Of a DNA stretch of 64,000 nt, positions 63,530 through 64,000 are shown in pieces; the first letter of the stretch is position 1, and every line of letters starts with the position of its first letter. Source of the stretch: Acanthosepion esculentum (taxonomy: Eukaryota; Mollusca; Cephalopoda; Sepiida; Sepiidae); contig OZ038500.1 in the NCBI GenBank assembly GCA_964036315.1, forward strand, positions 63,338,249-63,402,248. Reading direction: 5' to 3'. A program made the translations under genes and the position numbers. A model generated the notes under the pieces. It was not told the origin of the DNA. It did no database searches and saw nothing but the letters and a program-made list of their open reading frames with translations.

Positions 63530-63898
63530 ACCAACTTAATCACACGCAATAACTCTTCTCCGTCAACTAGTGTTTTGCAAAAAACCAACATTGTATATCA
63601 CTTTAAATGTCCTTTGGGAGATTGTATCTTTGACAAAAAAGTAAATACGTATGTTGGCTTTACGACAACAAAATTATCAAGATGTCTTACACTCTATTTG
63701 TCGGATACAATTTCTATCGCACAACGTTTAAAGACACATTACTGTCCACCTTCACAATACAGGAAAATAATTATTAACACCCAATATACTACACTATGAA
63801 AATAATGAACAAAAACTACAAATTCTCGAGGCCCTCTATATAAAAAATAACCAACCAACACTGAAAGAATTTATTACAAGTAGAGTAGCAAAGTTTTA
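63530..63898 (+). mobile_element. PLE GIY-YIG fragment
   Basis: TNIVYHFKCPLGDCIFDKKV, then NTYVGFTTTKLSRCLTLYLS give the GIY..YVG start of the endonuclease. The frame shifts near 63780 and ends LEALYIKNNQPTLKEFITS before TAA at 63898. It is close to the domain in the relic at 3440-3580 (TRRLTLHLSDHSL). The CxxGDC insert marks a different PLE lineage from 60204-62213. Confidence 0.75.
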
Positions 63899-64000
63899 AA
63901 ATGAACTTGAGTTGACTAACATTTGACGCCATGTTGCATTTTACTATCTCTGGTTACCTCCCTTGCATCGTGGACGATTGTTTACAAAATATCATAGCTA

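Overview
The window is A+T-rich eukaryotic nuclear DNA made almost entirely of repeats. Several things point to a mollusc, most likely a cephalopod: very long (TA)n, (CA)n, (GATA)n and (GA)n runs about every 1-2 kb, tRNA-derived SINEs arranged in tandem, many Penelope-like (PLE) fragments with GIY-YIG ends, RTE-type and CR1/Jockey-like LINE tails, a Ty3/Gypsy element, and several Tc1/mariner/pogo families. The species call is inference from repeat style. No bacterial operon, CRISPR array or intact multi-exon gene is visible.

Layout. 0-6.7 kb: minus-strand 3' tails of one LINE family, a 5S-tRNA composite SINE, a decayed PLE, a palindromic MITE-like sequence and microsatellites. 7-13.3 kb: a large palindromic microsatellite, a four-unit tandem SINE array, a second 5S-tRNA composite SINE, an antisense RTE-type reverse-transcriptase fragment and a mariner relic. 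13.9-18.4 kb: a LINE 3' end with an open frame, a Tigger-like 5' end, an RTE-type LINE ending in (GAT)n, a ~230-bp tandem repeat, and a mariner-type deletion derivative with perfect 26-bp TIRs. 19.2-23.2 kb: minus-strand tandem SINEs, two minisatellites, and a foldback element carrying a tRNA-like sequence. 25-28.1 kb: a solo LTR with a 5-bp target duplication and an IS630/Tc1-type transposon with a frameshifted transposase. 28.5-35 kb: PLE fragments, MITEs and microsatellites. 36.1-41.4 kb: a Ty3/Gypsy element with both LTRs, inserted into a LINE reading frame. 41.8-54.9 kb: MITEs, a dispersed repeat with variable internal copy number, and mariner/Tc1 relics. 55.2-56.5 kb: the one convincing non-repeat protein candidate, an OTU-type cysteine protease. 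56.7-58.6 kb: two more foldback elements with tRNA-like arms. 59.6-62.5 kb: a near-complete PLE with ~300-bp inverted terminal repeats. 62.77-63.12 kb: a short intact pogo-type DNA-binding ORF.

How the parts relate. Nearly all coding similarity belongs to mobile elements, and almost all of it is broken by stops or frameshifts. Autonomous and non-autonomous relatives occur side by side: full and solo LTRs, transposase relics and MITEs, PLEs and PLE fragments ending at microsatellites. A short core (GGCCTTGTGCCACATCT) recurs in otherwise different repeats, suggesting that SINE modules are exchanged. The most unusual item is a foldback element family whose arms contain an 82-nt tRNA-like sequence, present in three copies plus a collapsed one.
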